Below, one piece after another: positions 1 through 9,152 of a stretch of 42,439 bases of DNA (position 1 is its first letter; each line of letters begins with the position of its first letter). Both the position numbers and the translations under genes were made by a program. Below the pieces are notes generated by a model. It was not told where the DNA came from. It worked only from the letters and a program-made list of their open reading frames with translations, and did no database searches. Origin of the DNA: Candidatus Roizmanbacteria bacterium RIFCSPLOWO2_01_FULL_41_22 (GTDB lineage Bacteria > Patescibacteriota > Microgenomatia > UBA1406 > GWC2-37-13); NCBI GenBank assembly GCA_001789805.1, contig MGAR01000037.1:1-42439 (forward strand), given 5' to 3'.

Positions 1-151
1 ATATTAACAGTTTGCTGAAATCACAGTAGATTTAGCCTCAAAACCAATTTAGCCTCAATTCAGTCCGATTTTTCGATTGGTTAATACTGCTGTGTTTTTT
101 CCCTTTTCTGGTGTAAAATAGAAAGGTCATTTGCATATTTGATTGCAAACA
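1..151. promoter_or_regulatory. Leader region upstream of tldD
   Basis: This stretch has no gene. It holds two copies of a short motif, TTTAGCCTCAA (near 32 and 48), and an extended -10-like TGTAAAAT close to 111-118, about 35 bases before the tldD start. No convincing -35 box is visible. A promoter for the tldD-tldE pair is inferred. Confidence 0.3.
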
Positions 152-1612
152 ATGTTAAAAACCGCCCAGAAGATCCTTGCTAAAATCCCCAAAGTCACTT
201 ACGCTGACGTGCGGATTGTCGAGAAAGAGTCGGAAGATATTGCCACTAAAGATGGGGTAGTGGAGGCGCTGGCTTCGTCTACATCCATTGGTTACGGCAT
301 TCGTGTTTTAAAAAATGGCGCTTGGGGATTTGCTGCTTCCAATATTATTACTACAAAAGAGATCGACCGAACAATCAAAAAAGCGGTGGCGATTGCCGAA
401 TCATCAGCCCAGTACAAAGCAGAAAACGTTTTACTCGACCACTTAAAAGCGATTCAAGCTAAATATAAGACTAATGTTACAGAAGACCCGTTTACGGTAC
501 CGCTGACGGAAAAAATCGCCTTACTTTTAGCAGCTGATAAAGCCCAGCGCGTTAATTCAAAAATTGTTATTTCGCAAGCGTTTTTTCAAGCTAACAAAGA
601 GCGAAAGTATTTTGCTTCGACCATCGGTTCTTTGATTGATCAAGAAATTATCTGGACCGGCGCTGGTCTTGAGACTTCGGCGGCCAACAGTAATGATTTT
701 CAAAACCGCTCATATCCCAACTCTTTTCGCGGCCAAAACCAGACCCGCGGTTTTGAGCTGGTACGCGAGCTTCAACTTGCCAAACATGCACCACAAGTGG
801 GGAAAGAGGCGGTGGATCTTTTGACGGCGCCTATCTGCCCAAGCGGAGAGATGGATCTGATTTTGGACAGCAATCAGCTAGCTTTGCAGATTCACGAAAG
901 CTGTGGTCACGCTGTCGAACTTGATCGCGTGTTAGGTTACGAAGCTTCTTATGCCGGCACCAGTTTTTTGACTCCGGAAAAATTAGGATCATTTAAATAT
1001 GGCTCTGATATTGTTAATCTGACTGCGGATGCGACGATTCCCGGGGGATTAGGAACTTTCGCTTATGATGACGAAGGAGTACCGGCAAAGCGGACATATC
1101 TTGTAAAAAACGGAGTGTTTGTTGATTACATCACCTCTCGGGAAACGGTCGCCCAGTTAAAAAAAGCGGTCAGTTCTTATAATAAACCAAGTAACGGAAC
1201 CATGAGAGCTTCTTCCTGGAACCGGCTGCCACTTATCCGGATGACCAACATCAATCTGGAACCCGGAACGTGGAGACTTGAAGATTTAATCGCTGACACT
1301 AAGAAAGGCATTTTTATGTCCACTAACCGCTCCTGGAGCATTGACGACAAACGGCTGAATTTTCAGTTTGGCACGGAAATTGCCTGGGAAATTAAAAACG
1401 GTAAAAAAGGCCGGATGTTTAAAAATCCCACTTATCAGGGAATGACACCTCAGTTTTGGGGAAGTTGTGACGCGATATGCAACCGTGATCACTGGGTAGT
1501 CTGGGGTACGCCCAATTGTGGTAAGGGCCAGCCAAGCCAGGTGATGTATACTGGCCATGGGACCTCGCCTGCCAGATTCAGAAAAGTGAAAGTGGGAGTG
1601 GTGAAATGGTAA
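152..1612 (+). CDS. tldD: TldD family zinc metalloprotease
   Basis: This is the catalytic subunit of the TldD/TldE heterodimeric peptidase, which in characterised bacteria degrades unfolded peptides and removes leader peptides from some modified peptides such as microcin B17. The zinc site HESCGH (HExxxH) is visible at about residues 248-253, and the C-terminal NCGKGQP segment matches the cysteine-containing end of the family. The length of about 486 residues is normal. I chose ATG 152 (MLKTAQK) over the in-frame TTG at 143 because it gives the usual family start. tldE follows after 10 bases, so the two form an operon and the protein pair is complete. No target peptide gene is recognisable nearby. 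The soluble cytoplasmic location is inferred from the lack of membrane segments. Confidence 0.93.
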   Translation: MLKTAQKILAKIPKVTYADVRIVEKESEDIATKDGVVEALASSTSIGYGIRVLKNGAWGFAASNIITTKEIDRTIKKAVAIAESSAQYKAENVLLDHLKAIQAKYKTNVTEDPFTVPLTEKIALLLAADKAQRVNSKIVISQAFFQANKERKYFASTIGSLIDQEIIWTGAGLETSAANSNDFQNRSYPNSFRGQNQTRGFELVRELQLAKHAPQVGKEAVDLLTAPICPSGEMDLILDSNQLALQIHESCGHAVELDRVLGYEASYAGTSFLTPEKLGSFKYGSDIVNLTADATIPGGLGTFAYDDEGVPAKRTYLVKNGVFVDYITSRETVAQLKKAVSSYNKPSNGTMRASSWNRLPLIRMTNINLEPGTWRLEDLIADTKKGIFMSTNRSWSIDDKRLNFQFGTEIAWEIKNGKKGRMFKNPTYQGMTPQFWGSCDAICNRDHWVVWGTPNCGKGQPSQVMYTGHGTSPARFRKVKVGVVKW

Positions 1613-1622
1613 AAAATTAATT

Positions 1623-2960
1623 ATGTTAGGCGAAAAGAAATTAAAACAAATTGCTCAAAAAGTTCTGACTTTTTCTGAAGCTAATCAGACGGAAGTTGTT
1701 ATGGTTGTGAGTCAAAATGGTTTAACCAGATTCGCCAACTCCCAGATTCATCAAAATGTAGCGTGGAATGATCTGGGGATATCTGTTCGCGCTGTCATTG
1801 GTAAAAAAATCGGAGTAGCCTCAACTAATAGTTTTGAGGATAAAGCCTTAAAAGTGCTGGTTCAACGGGCGATTAATTTAGCCAAGCTGCAAAAAGACGA
1901 TCCCTATTTTGAGTCGCTGCCCAAACCGCAAGCTTATCAACCGGCAAGTCAAGACGTATATCGGATAAGTGAAAAAGAGCGAGCCTCTGCGGTAGCCGTC
2001 ATCATTAAAAAAGCCAAAGCAAAAGCAATCGTTGCCTCTGGCGCTTATCAGTCGGCAGTCAGCGAACTGGCGGTGGCCAATTCTTTGGGAGTGTGGGCCT
2101 ATCACACGAGCAGTTCTGTTGATTTATCCACCATATTACTTGGTGCAAATTCGACTGGTTTTGCCGCCCAGGTAGGCAAGAAAGCCCAGGATATTGACGC
2201 CTCAGCAGTTGCCGAATTGGCCATTGACAAAGTAGTGACTAGCGCCAATCCGATTGACGTTGAGCCGGGTGAGTGGGATGTCGTTCTTGAGCCGCAGGCA
2301 GTATCGGAGATGATGGCCTTTTTTAACTGGCTTGGACCAAACGCCCGCATCTACCACGAAAAGGCTAGTTATTTTTCCGGTAAACTGGAAAAAAAAGTAC
2401 TGGGGGAAAACGTTACTATCATCGATGATCCCACCCATAAAGACGCCTTCCCCATGCCTTTTGATTTTGAGGGTTATCCCAAGGCCAAACTGGAGATTAT
2501 CAAAAACGGAGTTTTAACTAATATTTGTTACGACTCCTACAACGCTCGTCGTTATAAAGCCAAAAATACCGGTCATGCTTTGCCGGCGCCCAATACGGCC
2601 GGACCGATACCTTTGCACGTCTATATCGCGCCTGGGACTAAAAGCAGAAACCAGATGATTAAATCGGTAAAAAAAGGCCTACTGGTAACGCGGCTATGGT
2701 ATGTACGGGTATTAAATCCCCGCAGTTTAGCCATTACCGGCATGACACGAGACGGGACGTTTCTTATCAAAAACGGTAAAATCGTGGCAGCGGTGAAAAA
2801 TTTGCGTTTTAACCAGAGTATCCCGCAGGCTTTACAAAATGTGGTGGCCGTGGAAAACAAACTTACTCCGATTGCCAGCTTTGAAAGTGAGATGGGTATC
2901 AACCGTCTGCCGGCCTTACTTATCAGAAACTGGCAGTTTTCCAGCGGGACACTGTTCTAA
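1623..2960 (+). CDS. tldE: TldE/PmbA family protein, partner of TldD
   Basis: This 445-residue protein is the non-catalytic partner in the TldD/TldE complex; it shapes the chamber into which an extended peptide is threaded. It has the family fold landmarks, including the central LEPQAVSEMM and ADNI-like region and a C-terminal GINRLPALLI segment, but lacks the HExxxH motif, as expected for TldE. It starts at ATG 1623, ten bases after the tldD stop, so co-translation is likely. The next gene begins 78 bases later and is unrelated in function, so the operon probably ends near here. Function is assigned from the family and the adjacent tldD; whether this organism uses the pair for protein quality control or peptide maturation cannot be told from sequence. 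Confidence 0.9.
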   Translation: MLGEKKLKQIAQKVLTFSEANQTEVVMVVSQNGLTRFANSQIHQNVAWNDLGISVRAVIGKKIGVASTNSFEDKALKVLVQRAINLAKLQKDDPYFESLPKPQAYQPASQDVYRISEKERASAVAVIIKKAKAKAIVASGAYQSAVSELAVANSLGVWAYHTSSSVDLSTILLGANSTGFAAQVGKKAQDIDASAVAELAIDKVVTSANPIDVEPGEWDVVLEPQAVSEMMAFFNWLGPNARIYHEKASYFSGKLEKKVLGENVTIIDDPTHKDAFPMPFDFEGYPKAKLEIIKNGVLTNICYDSYNARRYKAKNTGHALPAPNTAGPIPLHVYIAPGTKSRNQMIKSVKKGLLVTRLWYVRVLNPRSLAITGMTRDGTFLIKNGKIVAAVKNLRFNQSIPQALQNVVAVENKLTPIASFESEMGINRLPALLIRNWQFSSGTLF

Positions 2961-3038
2961 AGGCTTTATTCTTTGCTTGTTTTTTTCTAATTTATATAGT
3001 AAATATGTAATAACGCATTAATTTATTTTTATATCTTT

Positions 3039-4136
3039 ATGAAACTTAGCGAAATTATTAAAACCGAGGACATTATCAAGATATCTCCTTCTGAATCTTT
3101 ATCTACCACCTTGTCGCGTTTGATGAGCTCTCATGATGCGGCGTTTATTTTTGACGGAGATAATTTTAAAGGTCTGGTCAATCCTTATCATTGCATTATC
3201 AAAACTTCATATCCTGGTAACGCAAAAACACAGAACTGTCTTTCTCATCCACCAAAAGTGCACATCACCGATTCGATCTCGGCAGTTGCTGACAAGATGA
3301 GTTCAACCAGACTTCATTATCTACCGGTGTTTAACCAAGATGACGGATTTGCCGGTATTATTTCAGCAAGGAGGTTGTTGCGTGTTTTTGAGAACTCAGC
3401 AATTTTTAATATTCCAATTAGCGAGGTGTTAAAAATTAAAAACCGTCCGATTATTACTATTTTTGAAGATGATATTTTATCTCACGCGCTGGCTCTTTTT
3501 AAACTAGAAAAAGTTTCCAAACTGGTGGTCGTTAACCGTAATGGTCGTCTTAAAGGCCTACTTAGTTATTATGATCTGATTTCATATTTAGTTGCTCCTA
3601 AAGTTAAAGAGGGCAGGGGAGATAAGGTTGGCGTCAAGACCAATCTGCGCAATCTCAAAGTGAGAAATTTTGCCAAAAATTTTGTGATGACTCTCAATTT
3701 GAAAAACAATTTATTTGACGCTTTAAAAATGATTTTAGATCGAAAAATTGGCAGCGTGGTCATAATGGACGATAATAAATTCCCGGTGGGCATTATTACT
3801 ACCCGCGATTTTTTAAACTTGATCCGCAAAAACGAATCTGAGAAGCCGATCATCATTTCCAGCAAAAATTTGTCTACCCGAAGTCGTACACTGGTGGGTA
3901 ATTTTTTTCATTATCTTCGTAGTTGGATAAAAAAAACTCCGGAGGTTGCGCGCGCGAAGTTGTTTGTCAAAGAGGAAAAGGGCGGTAGTTTATTTAAGGT
4001 GGTGCTATCCTTATTTCCTTTTAAAGGCCATCCCAAAGTCTACGAACAAGAGGGGAAAAACCTGCCCCAGATGCTACAGAAAGTAAAAAATTCTAAAAAA
4101 CGCTTGCCTCAAAAAGATGCAAGAGCTATGATATAA
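3039..4136 (+). CDS. Four-CBS protein with C-terminal HPF/S30AE-like domain
   Basis: The 365-residue product contains four CBS-type repeats, at roughly residues 1-55, 66-118, 127-185 and 208-264, each with the hydrophobic-strand then GLV/GII-xxxDL ending typical of CBS motifs (for example GIITTRDFL at 251-259). CBS pairs usually bind adenine nucleotides. The last 95 residues (about 269-358) follow the strand-helix-strand-strand-strand-helix order of hibernation promoting factor: IIISSKNLS, a helix ending in KK, ARAKLFVKEEKGG, a strand pair and a final helix QMLQKVKNSKKRL. That suggests ribosome binding under low-energy conditions. The CBS call is firm; the HPF call is by eye. It lies 5 bases before a glycosyltransferase gene but its role appears unrelated. 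Cytoplasmic, no membrane segment. Confidence 0.75.
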   Translation: MKLSEIIKTEDIIKISPSESLSTTLSRLMSSHDAAFIFDGDNFKGLVNPYHCIIKTSYPGNAKTQNCLSHPPKVHITDSISAVADKMSSTRLHYLPVFNQDDGFAGIISARRLLRVFENSAIFNIPISEVLKIKNRPIITIFEDDILSHALALFKLEKVSKLVVVNRNGRLKGLLSYYDLISYLVAPKVKEGRGDKVGVKTNLRNLKVRNFAKNFVMTLNLKNNLFDALKMILDRKIGSVVIMDDNKFPVGIITTRDFLNLIRKNESEKPIIISSKNLSTRSRTLVGNFFHYLRSWIKKTPEVARAKLFVKEEKGGSLFKVVLSLFPFKGHPKVYEQEGKNLPQMLQKVKNSKKRLPQKDARAMI

Positions 4137-4140
4137 AGAT

Positions 4141-5931
4141 ATGTCAAAGCTCCTTCGTGAAAGAATTTTGCTAGTTATTATCATCGCAATTGCTTTTTTA
4201 TTTCGTTTCAACAACCTCAACTGGGACGCTAATTATCATCTGCATCCTGATGAAAGATTTTTAACAATGGTCGGAGGGGCGGTTAAAATACCAAATTCAA
4301 TTGAAGAGTATCTTGATCCGAAAGTTTCGCCACTCAATCCGGCCAATGCCGGTTTTCAATTTTTTGTTTATGGTGTTTTGCCAATCACGATCAATAAAAT
4401 TATCGCCGTGGAGCTTTATAATGATACATATAATACTTTAACTTTACAGGGAAGGGCGTTATCGGCCATATTGGATATCCTGACACTATTTTTGGTCTAC
4501 CAGATTGTCAAACTGCTGGAGGATAAATATTCACTGCCCAGGAATCTAAAATATTGGGCGGCCTTTTTTTACGGTATCGCTGTTTTACCGATCCAACTTG
4601 CCCATTTTTTTACTACCGATACTTTTTTAAGTTTTTTTATGATTGCTTCTTTGTACTGCGCCATCCGTTATTATCTCCTGGGGCGTTTTCGGTGGCTAAT
4701 CTGCTGTGGCATATTATTTGGGATGGCGGTAGCCTGTAAAATCAGCGCTTTTTATATGCTGCCTTTACAGTTGTATTTTCTGCTTTTGCGGCCAATTTAT
4801 AATATGAGTAAAGATCGGCTGATTCGGTTAAAAAGACTGATTGTATCAATCGGTGCCAATATGGCGACATTTCTTTTATCATTTTATCTTTCGGTTCGCC
4901 TGACTGATCCCTATCTTTTTGAAACCGGCAACATCTTCGATTTACAATTAAATAAGCTTTTTATCGCTAACATCAAGTCGCTAAAGGCATTTGAACTGCC
5001 GGACATCTGGTATCCGCCGGCCGTGCAGTGGTTTCATTTACCGCCTTTATTTGCTCTTCGTAATATGGTGTTTTTTGGACTGGGCATTCCTTTGGCAGTA
5101 TTGGTTGTTTTAGGGATAACGAAGATTGTTATCTCTACATTTAGTAAACAGCCAATCAAATCAGCAATTGAGCGGTTATTTTTTCATCCTTTAATTATCA
5201 CGCTAGGTTGGTCTGTGGTTTTTTTTATCTATCAGTCCACTAGAAGATTCCCTTCGATGCGTTATTTTATTTTTTTATATCCAATCCTTGCGATAATGGC
5301 CGCTTGTGGTTGGAGCTGGCTAATACAGGCGCTGCAGTCATATTTATATAAGAAAAAAATCGTTTTTATTTACTTTCCGGTAATTTTAACTGTTTTGTTG
5401 GTGATACTGGTTTGGCCGTTGGCCTTTTCCTCAATTTATTCTCAACCACATTCACGCGTGCAGGCTAGTCAATGGATCTACCAACATGTGCCCCCAGGAA
5501 GCGTGATTCTCACCGAGCACTGGGACGACGGATTACCCCTGCCTTCAGCCCAGTTGGAAGAAAAGAGCTATCAGTTCCAGTCGTTACCGGTATTTGATCC
5601 TGATACGGAAGCTAAATGGCAAATCATGAGTAAGTTTTTTATTGAAGGCAATTATTATATACTTTCCTCCAATCGCGGCTGGGGAAGTATTCCCATTGTT
5701 CCGGAAAGGTATCCGCTGATGTCAAGGTTTTATGCGGACTTATTTGCCGATAAAACGGACTACAAAAAAGCGGTCGAGTTTACTTCTTATCCGTCAATCA
5801 CTCTATTTGACGGTTTAAAATTTTTCCCGCGAAGCGGGATCACGCTCCGCGTAACAATTCCTGACGATTGGGCGGAAGAGGCGTTTACCGTTTATGACCA
5901 TCCGCAGGTATTTATCTTTAAAAAAACATGA
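4141..5931 (+). CDS. GT-C membrane glycosyltransferase, PMT/ArnT-like
   Basis: A 596-residue protein with about ten to twelve hydrophobic segments and the N-terminal loop motif HPDERF (residues 35-40), typical of family 39-like GT-C glycosyltransferases that take sugars from polyprenyl-phosphate carriers and act outside the membrane. The soluble C-terminal part (from about residue 440) would face the cell exterior. It follows the CBS gene by 4 bases and its TGA overlaps the ATG of the next methyltransferase gene, so it sits in one operon with 5928-8375. The exact acceptor (protein, lipid or polymer) cannot be read from the sequence. The many GT genes around point to decoration of the envelope. 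Confidence 0.82.
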   Translation: MSKLLRERILLVIIIAIAFLFRFNNLNWDANYHLHPDERFLTMVGGAVKIPNSIEEYLDPKVSPLNPANAGFQFFVYGVLPITINKIIAVELYNDTYNTLTLQGRALSAILDILTLFLVYQIVKLLEDKYSLPRNLKYWAAFFYGIAVLPIQLAHFFTTDTFLSFFMIASLYCAIRYYLLGRFRWLICCGILFGMAVACKISAFYMLPLQLYFLLLRPIYNMSKDRLIRLKRLIVSIGANMATFLLSFYLSVRLTDPYLFETGNIFDLQLNKLFIANIKSLKAFELPDIWYPPAVQWFHLPPLFALRNMVFFGLGIPLAVLVVLGITKIVISTFSKQPIKSAIERLFFHPLIITLGWSVVFFIYQSTRRFPSMRYFIFLYPILAIMAACGWSWLIQALQSYLYKKKIVFIYFPVILTVLLVILVWPLAFSSIYSQPHSRVQASQWIYQHVPPGSVILTEHWDDGLPLPSAQLEEKSYQFQSLPVFDPDTEAKWQIMSKFFIEGNYYILSSNRGWGSIPIVPERYPLMSRFYADLFADKTDYKKAVEFTSYPSITLFDGLKFFPRSGITLRVTIPDDWAEEAFTVYDHPQVFIFKKT

Positions 5932-6638
5932 CAGCCAATGGGCAAGAAAAAGCGCAGCGCCAGTATTTTGATAAGGTGAAAAATCAGTACCCAAGTAATT
6001 TAGTCATCAAGCCTCCGGGACACGTGTTGGCGGAGTTTCGGAAAATCCACTACTATCTACAACTCCATAATCTTTCCTCGGTTGTGGATTTCGGCGCTGG
6101 TACAGGCAGATTAACGATTTTTTTGCTAAAACACCGGTATAAAGTCTTTGCCGTTGACTTAAGTGAAAAATCCCTTCGCGTATTGAAAAACGCAGCAAAT
6201 AACTTGGGATACCGGCAGCTTAAGACGGCTACATCATTGCCCGAAAATCAATGTCAGGCGATTGTTGGCGCGGATATTCTTCATCATGTGGACATGGATG
6301 TTTATCTGCCGCTTTTGAATCGCAGTTTAATTAAAAATGGTCGAGTAATTTTTTCTGAACCCGGAGCCTGGAATCCAAGCTGGTATATTTATCTCTCTGT
6401 TACACATTCCTGGCGCATTGAGAAGGGTTTGCTTTCCTGTAATATTATTAACTTAAAAAAAAAGTTAGAACACTATGGTTTTTCAGACATTAAAATCGAA
6501 GGATTGGGGTTTCTGCCAAGAGTATTTTTTCAGTTTTCCGATAAGCTTTGCGCGATCAATGACGTCATGGGGGATTGGCCGATATTCAAACTGTTTGCTT
6601 ATCGTTATATAATTTGTGCCCAAAAAAATGATCAATAG
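5928..6638 (+). CDS. Class I SAM-dependent methyltransferase
   Basis: A 236-residue protein with a clear SAM-binding motif I, VVDFGAGTGRL (about 52-62), an acidic end of strand two (VFAVDLS) and motif ADILHHVD in place of the usual post-motif region. This is the UbiE/Methyltransf_11-like fold. The ATG overlaps the stop of the preceding glycosyltransferase (ATGA), and the gene overlaps the next small gene by 11 bases, so all are translationally coupled. A role in methylating a sugar or lipid intermediate of the neighbouring glycan pathway is inferred from context. No membrane segment is seen. Confidence 0.82.
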   Translation: MTANGQEKAQRQYFDKVKNQYPSNLVIKPPGHVLAEFRKIHYYLQLHNLSSVVDFGAGTGRLTIFLLKHRYKVFAVDLSEKSLRVLKNAANNLGYRQLKTATSLPENQCQAIVGADILHHVDMDVYLPLLNRSLIKNGRVIFSEPGAWNPSWYIYLSVTHSWRIEKGLLSCNIINLKKKLEHYGFSDIKIEGLGFLPRVFFQFSDKLCAINDVMGDWPIFKLFAYRYIICAQKNDQ

Positions 6639-6885
6639 CCAGTTTGAACCCAATGATACTTTTGATCTGATATTTTTTAGTTTAATTTTTCTGGTGATTT
6701 TGTTTCTATTTTTGCCGGGACTGATTGACAATTTCCCACGCCCCTATAACTGTAGTCGGCATAATAGCGCATCCGATGGTTGCGTAGCCGCACAACAGGC
6801 CGGAAAGGGTTGTGCGTGGCACGCCGGTTGTCAGTTATGTTTTCAGGAAGGCGCAAAAATTTTAGACAGCTGTCAACTACAATGA
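6628..6885 (+). CDS. Small membrane protein with six cysteines
   Basis: An 85-residue protein of unknown function. Residues 13-34 form one strong membrane segment (LIFFSLIFLVILFLFLPG), followed by a short tail with six cysteines at 42, 52, 62, 68, 71 and 82. If the N terminus is inside, the cysteine tail would lie outside the membrane and could form three disulfides or bind metal. I chose ATG 6628; an in-frame GTG lies at 6616. It overlaps the upstream methyltransferase end and its TGA overlaps the ATG of the next GT-C gene (ATGA at 6882-6885), which argues that it is a real, coupled gene. I do not recognise the family. Confidence 0.6.
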   Translation: MINSQFEPNDTFDLIFFSLIFLVILFLFLPGLIDNFPRPYNCSRHNSASDGCVAAQQAGKGCAWHAGCQLCFQEGAKILDSCQLQ

Positions 6886-8375
6886 AAAAAATAAATTGGC
6901 TGCTTTTGATTATAGTTATGGCGGGTTTATTAGTCAGGCTGTATCAGCTTGATTCTCTGCCGGGCGAACTGTGGGGTGATACCATCACGCATTATCGCTT
7001 GGCAGAGGCGATTCTGAAAGGCGACTTTTTTTTGGAGTACCGTTTTTTAGCAGATGGCCCTCTTTTTTCCTATTTTGCCGCTTTTGTCGCCAAGTTAATT
7101 GGTCTGTCTTTTTATTCTTTGAAATTAACGACGACATTGATTGGTACAGCCTGCATTGTCACGATTTATTACTTTACTCTTGAGTTAATAAAGAAAAAAT
7201 CAGTAGCTTATGTAGCCAGTTTTTTTATGGCATTTAGTTTCTGGGGCTTGTCTTTTTCCCGTCAGGGTAAGCCGCATATGCTGATACCGTTATTGGTGAC
7301 ACTAAGCTTATTCTTTGCTTTACGCCAGAAGGTAATTTTAGCCGGTATTCTATTGGGGCTGGGATTGTGCATTCAGTCAGCTTCCTGGGGAATGCTGTTT
7401 GTGTTTCTTCCTCATTTAATGATTCTTCTTATTGGCCTGTTGACTGCGAGTCCAACCATTTTATCAATTATTGAAGACAAGCAGTCCTATTTTTCCACCA
7501 GCGGCTATTATGGAGAAAAATTGGGGGCAGGCCGGCATCTGGAGCTGGGAGATTATGTCAGCCGGTTAAGCGAAAATATTGTAAAAAATATCACCTCGTT
7601 TAATCTGAAAGGGGATGTGGCGTTTAGGCAGAATATTCCCGGGCACCCTAGTCTGGATATGTTAAGCGGGATACTGTTTGTCTTGGGTATGATCCTGCTT
7701 TTGCGAGAGCTTTTTTTCAGACGAAAAACCAAGCTGTTCTGGTATTTCTTTTTTCCATTTTGGGTGATCCAAATACCCTCACTTTCCGATGTCTCCAACC
7801 CACAGTCAGTGCCTAATATCGGCCGGATGATAGGGGTGCTGCCTTTTGTCTGTATTGCTGTGGCTTACGGACTGGTTTTTCTGGTGACAAAAATATCGCA
7901 GCTAACGGCGTTTATAGGCGCAGAAAGAATTAGACAGCCACTGATACTTGCGGTTTTGCTCGGCGCAATTTTTATTGTGAATTTTTATAATTTTTTTATC
8001 ATCTATCCCCGGACTTTGCCAAACGGCAACACCCCATTTGGCAAGATCATCGCTCGTCATTTGGACACTTATCCGCAAGACAGCAGAGTTTTTGTTGCCG
8101 GCTGTTGCTGGGGGGAGTGGGGTCAGCCGGAGCCAGGGGCAATTGAATTTAGCCTCCGGCAAAAAAGGACGTTAAATTTTGTGTCGCCGATAACTAGCCT
8201 TGAAAGTTTACTCTGTGAGAATGACCGGATAAAATCGCAGACAAAGATTGTGGTCGTAGCCCAACCGAAACCGATAGCTGATTTCAATGCGAGTTGTTTA
8301 ACAAAAGTCAAGCAGTATCAGTTGATTTCAGGTCAATGGTCGGTGGCGACGGTATTTGAGGGAGAGCGTCGGTAA
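6882..8375 (+). CDS. GT-C membrane glycosyltransferase
   Basis: A protein of 497 residues starting at ATG 6882, where the start overlaps the preceding stop; the same frame is open further upstream to 6780, but the segment before MKKINWLLL is the shadow of the cysteine-rich gene. It has about ten hydrophobic segments and the first-loop motif GELWGDTITHYRLAEAI, where the Asp after Gly is the position of the catalytic acid in family 39-like enzymes. A soluble C-terminal segment has several cysteines (AGCCWGEWG), which pairs well with the cysteine-rich small protein next door. It probably transfers a sugar from a lipid carrier outside the membrane. Its stop meets the stop of the convergent methyltransferase gene at 8376. 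Confidence 0.78.
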   Translation: MKKINWLLLIIVMAGLLVRLYQLDSLPGELWGDTITHYRLAEAILKGDFFLEYRFLADGPLFSYFAAFVAKLIGLSFYSLKLTTTLIGTACIVTIYYFTLELIKKKSVAYVASFFMAFSFWGLSFSRQGKPHMLIPLLVTLSLFFALRQKVILAGILLGLGLCIQSASWGMLFVFLPHLMILLIGLLTASPTILSIIEDKQSYFSTSGYYGEKLGAGRHLELGDYVSRLSENIVKNITSFNLKGDVAFRQNIPGHPSLDMLSGILFVLGMILLLRELFFRRKTKLFWYFFFPFWVIQIPSLSDVSNPQSVPNIGRMIGVLPFVCIAVAYGLVFLVTKISQLTAFIGAERIRQPLILAVLLGAIFIVNFYNFFIIYPRTLPNGNTPFGKIIARHLDTYPQDSRVFVAGCCWGEWGQPEPGAIEFSLRQKRTLNFVSPITSLESLLCENDRIKSQTKIVVVAQPKPIADFNASCLTKVKQYQLISGQWSVATVFEGERR

Positions 8376-9152
8376 TTATGGTTTTTTGAAGATAAAAGAT
8401 AAAGCAGCGGATTGACGGCTGTCGGCCGGTGGTTTGGTCAGATGTACTAGCAAGCGATTTAGAACCTTGTTTTGAGAAAAAAAGTCCCACATTACCCATT
8501 TTCCAAACAGAACATTAGTAATAAGCGAAGGCAGGGACAGATAATGAAAAAGATCAAGATACCGGGCGTTTTGACGGGAAATATAACCCTGATGGTTTTT
8601 AATTTTAAATCCGGTTTTGGCAAATTTGGATGACCAGTTTTTGGCAGAAAGTAAACTGTAATGGTCCTGTTTCCGGCGCATGGTCCGGCGATAATAGTTG
8701 CCAAATATTTTAGCTCCCAGCAGATATTCTTCCCATCGGTCAGTCATTACCGTTGCCAGAAAATAGCCGCCGGGTTTGAGGACGCGATAAATTTCTTTTA
8801 AGGCGCCGTCAATCTGCGGAATGTGTTCCAGCACACAGTTGGAGATGATGCTTCCAAAATGATTACTCGGAAAAGGAATTTCCCCGCCGTCATAGTAGTG
8901 GATTTTTTTATAAATCCCTTGTTTTTCCGCTTGTTTTGCTCGGCTTCCAACAATATCCAGGCCGACATCAATCTGTTTTTTACCAAAAACCATCTCGGTA
9001 AAAAAGCCGTCGCCGCAGCCATAGTCAAGAATTGGTTGTTGCAGGAGAGTCCGGTTGGTATCAAAAAAAACCGCCTCCTGTGGCCTAATCAGTGCAAAAA
9101 ATAGCGGCCGATGGGCAAGGTAATGAGAGATATATTGTTGGTGTTTAGTCAT
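8376..9152 (-). CDS. SAM-dependent methyltransferase, Methyltransf_11 type
   Basis: A 258-residue protein with SAM motif I LDYGCGDGFFTEM, the acidic GLDIVG, and the post-motif segment NCVLEHIPQIDGALKEIYRV followed by LKPGGYFLATV, which is the classical Methyltransf_11 pattern. It is the last gene of a minus-strand operon; its ATG overlaps the stop of the GT4 gene by 4 bases (9149-9152). The likely substrate is a sugar or lipid intermediate handled by the upstream epimerase and glycosyltransferase, which is inference from context. No membrane segments, so cytoplasmic. Confidence 0.87.
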   Translation of the reverse strand: MTKHQQYISHYLAHRPLFFALIRPQEAVFFDTNRTLLQQPILDYGCGDGFFTEMVFGKKQIDVGLDIVGSRAKQAEKQGIYKKIHYYDGGEIPFPSNHFGSIISNCVLEHIPQIDGALKEIYRVLKPGGYFLATVMTDRWEEYLLGAKIFGNYYRRTMRRKQDHYSLLSAKNWSSKFAKTGFKIKNHQGYISRQNARYLDLFHYLSLPSLITNVLFGKWVMWDFFSQNKVLNRLLVHLTKPPADSRQSAALSFIFKKP

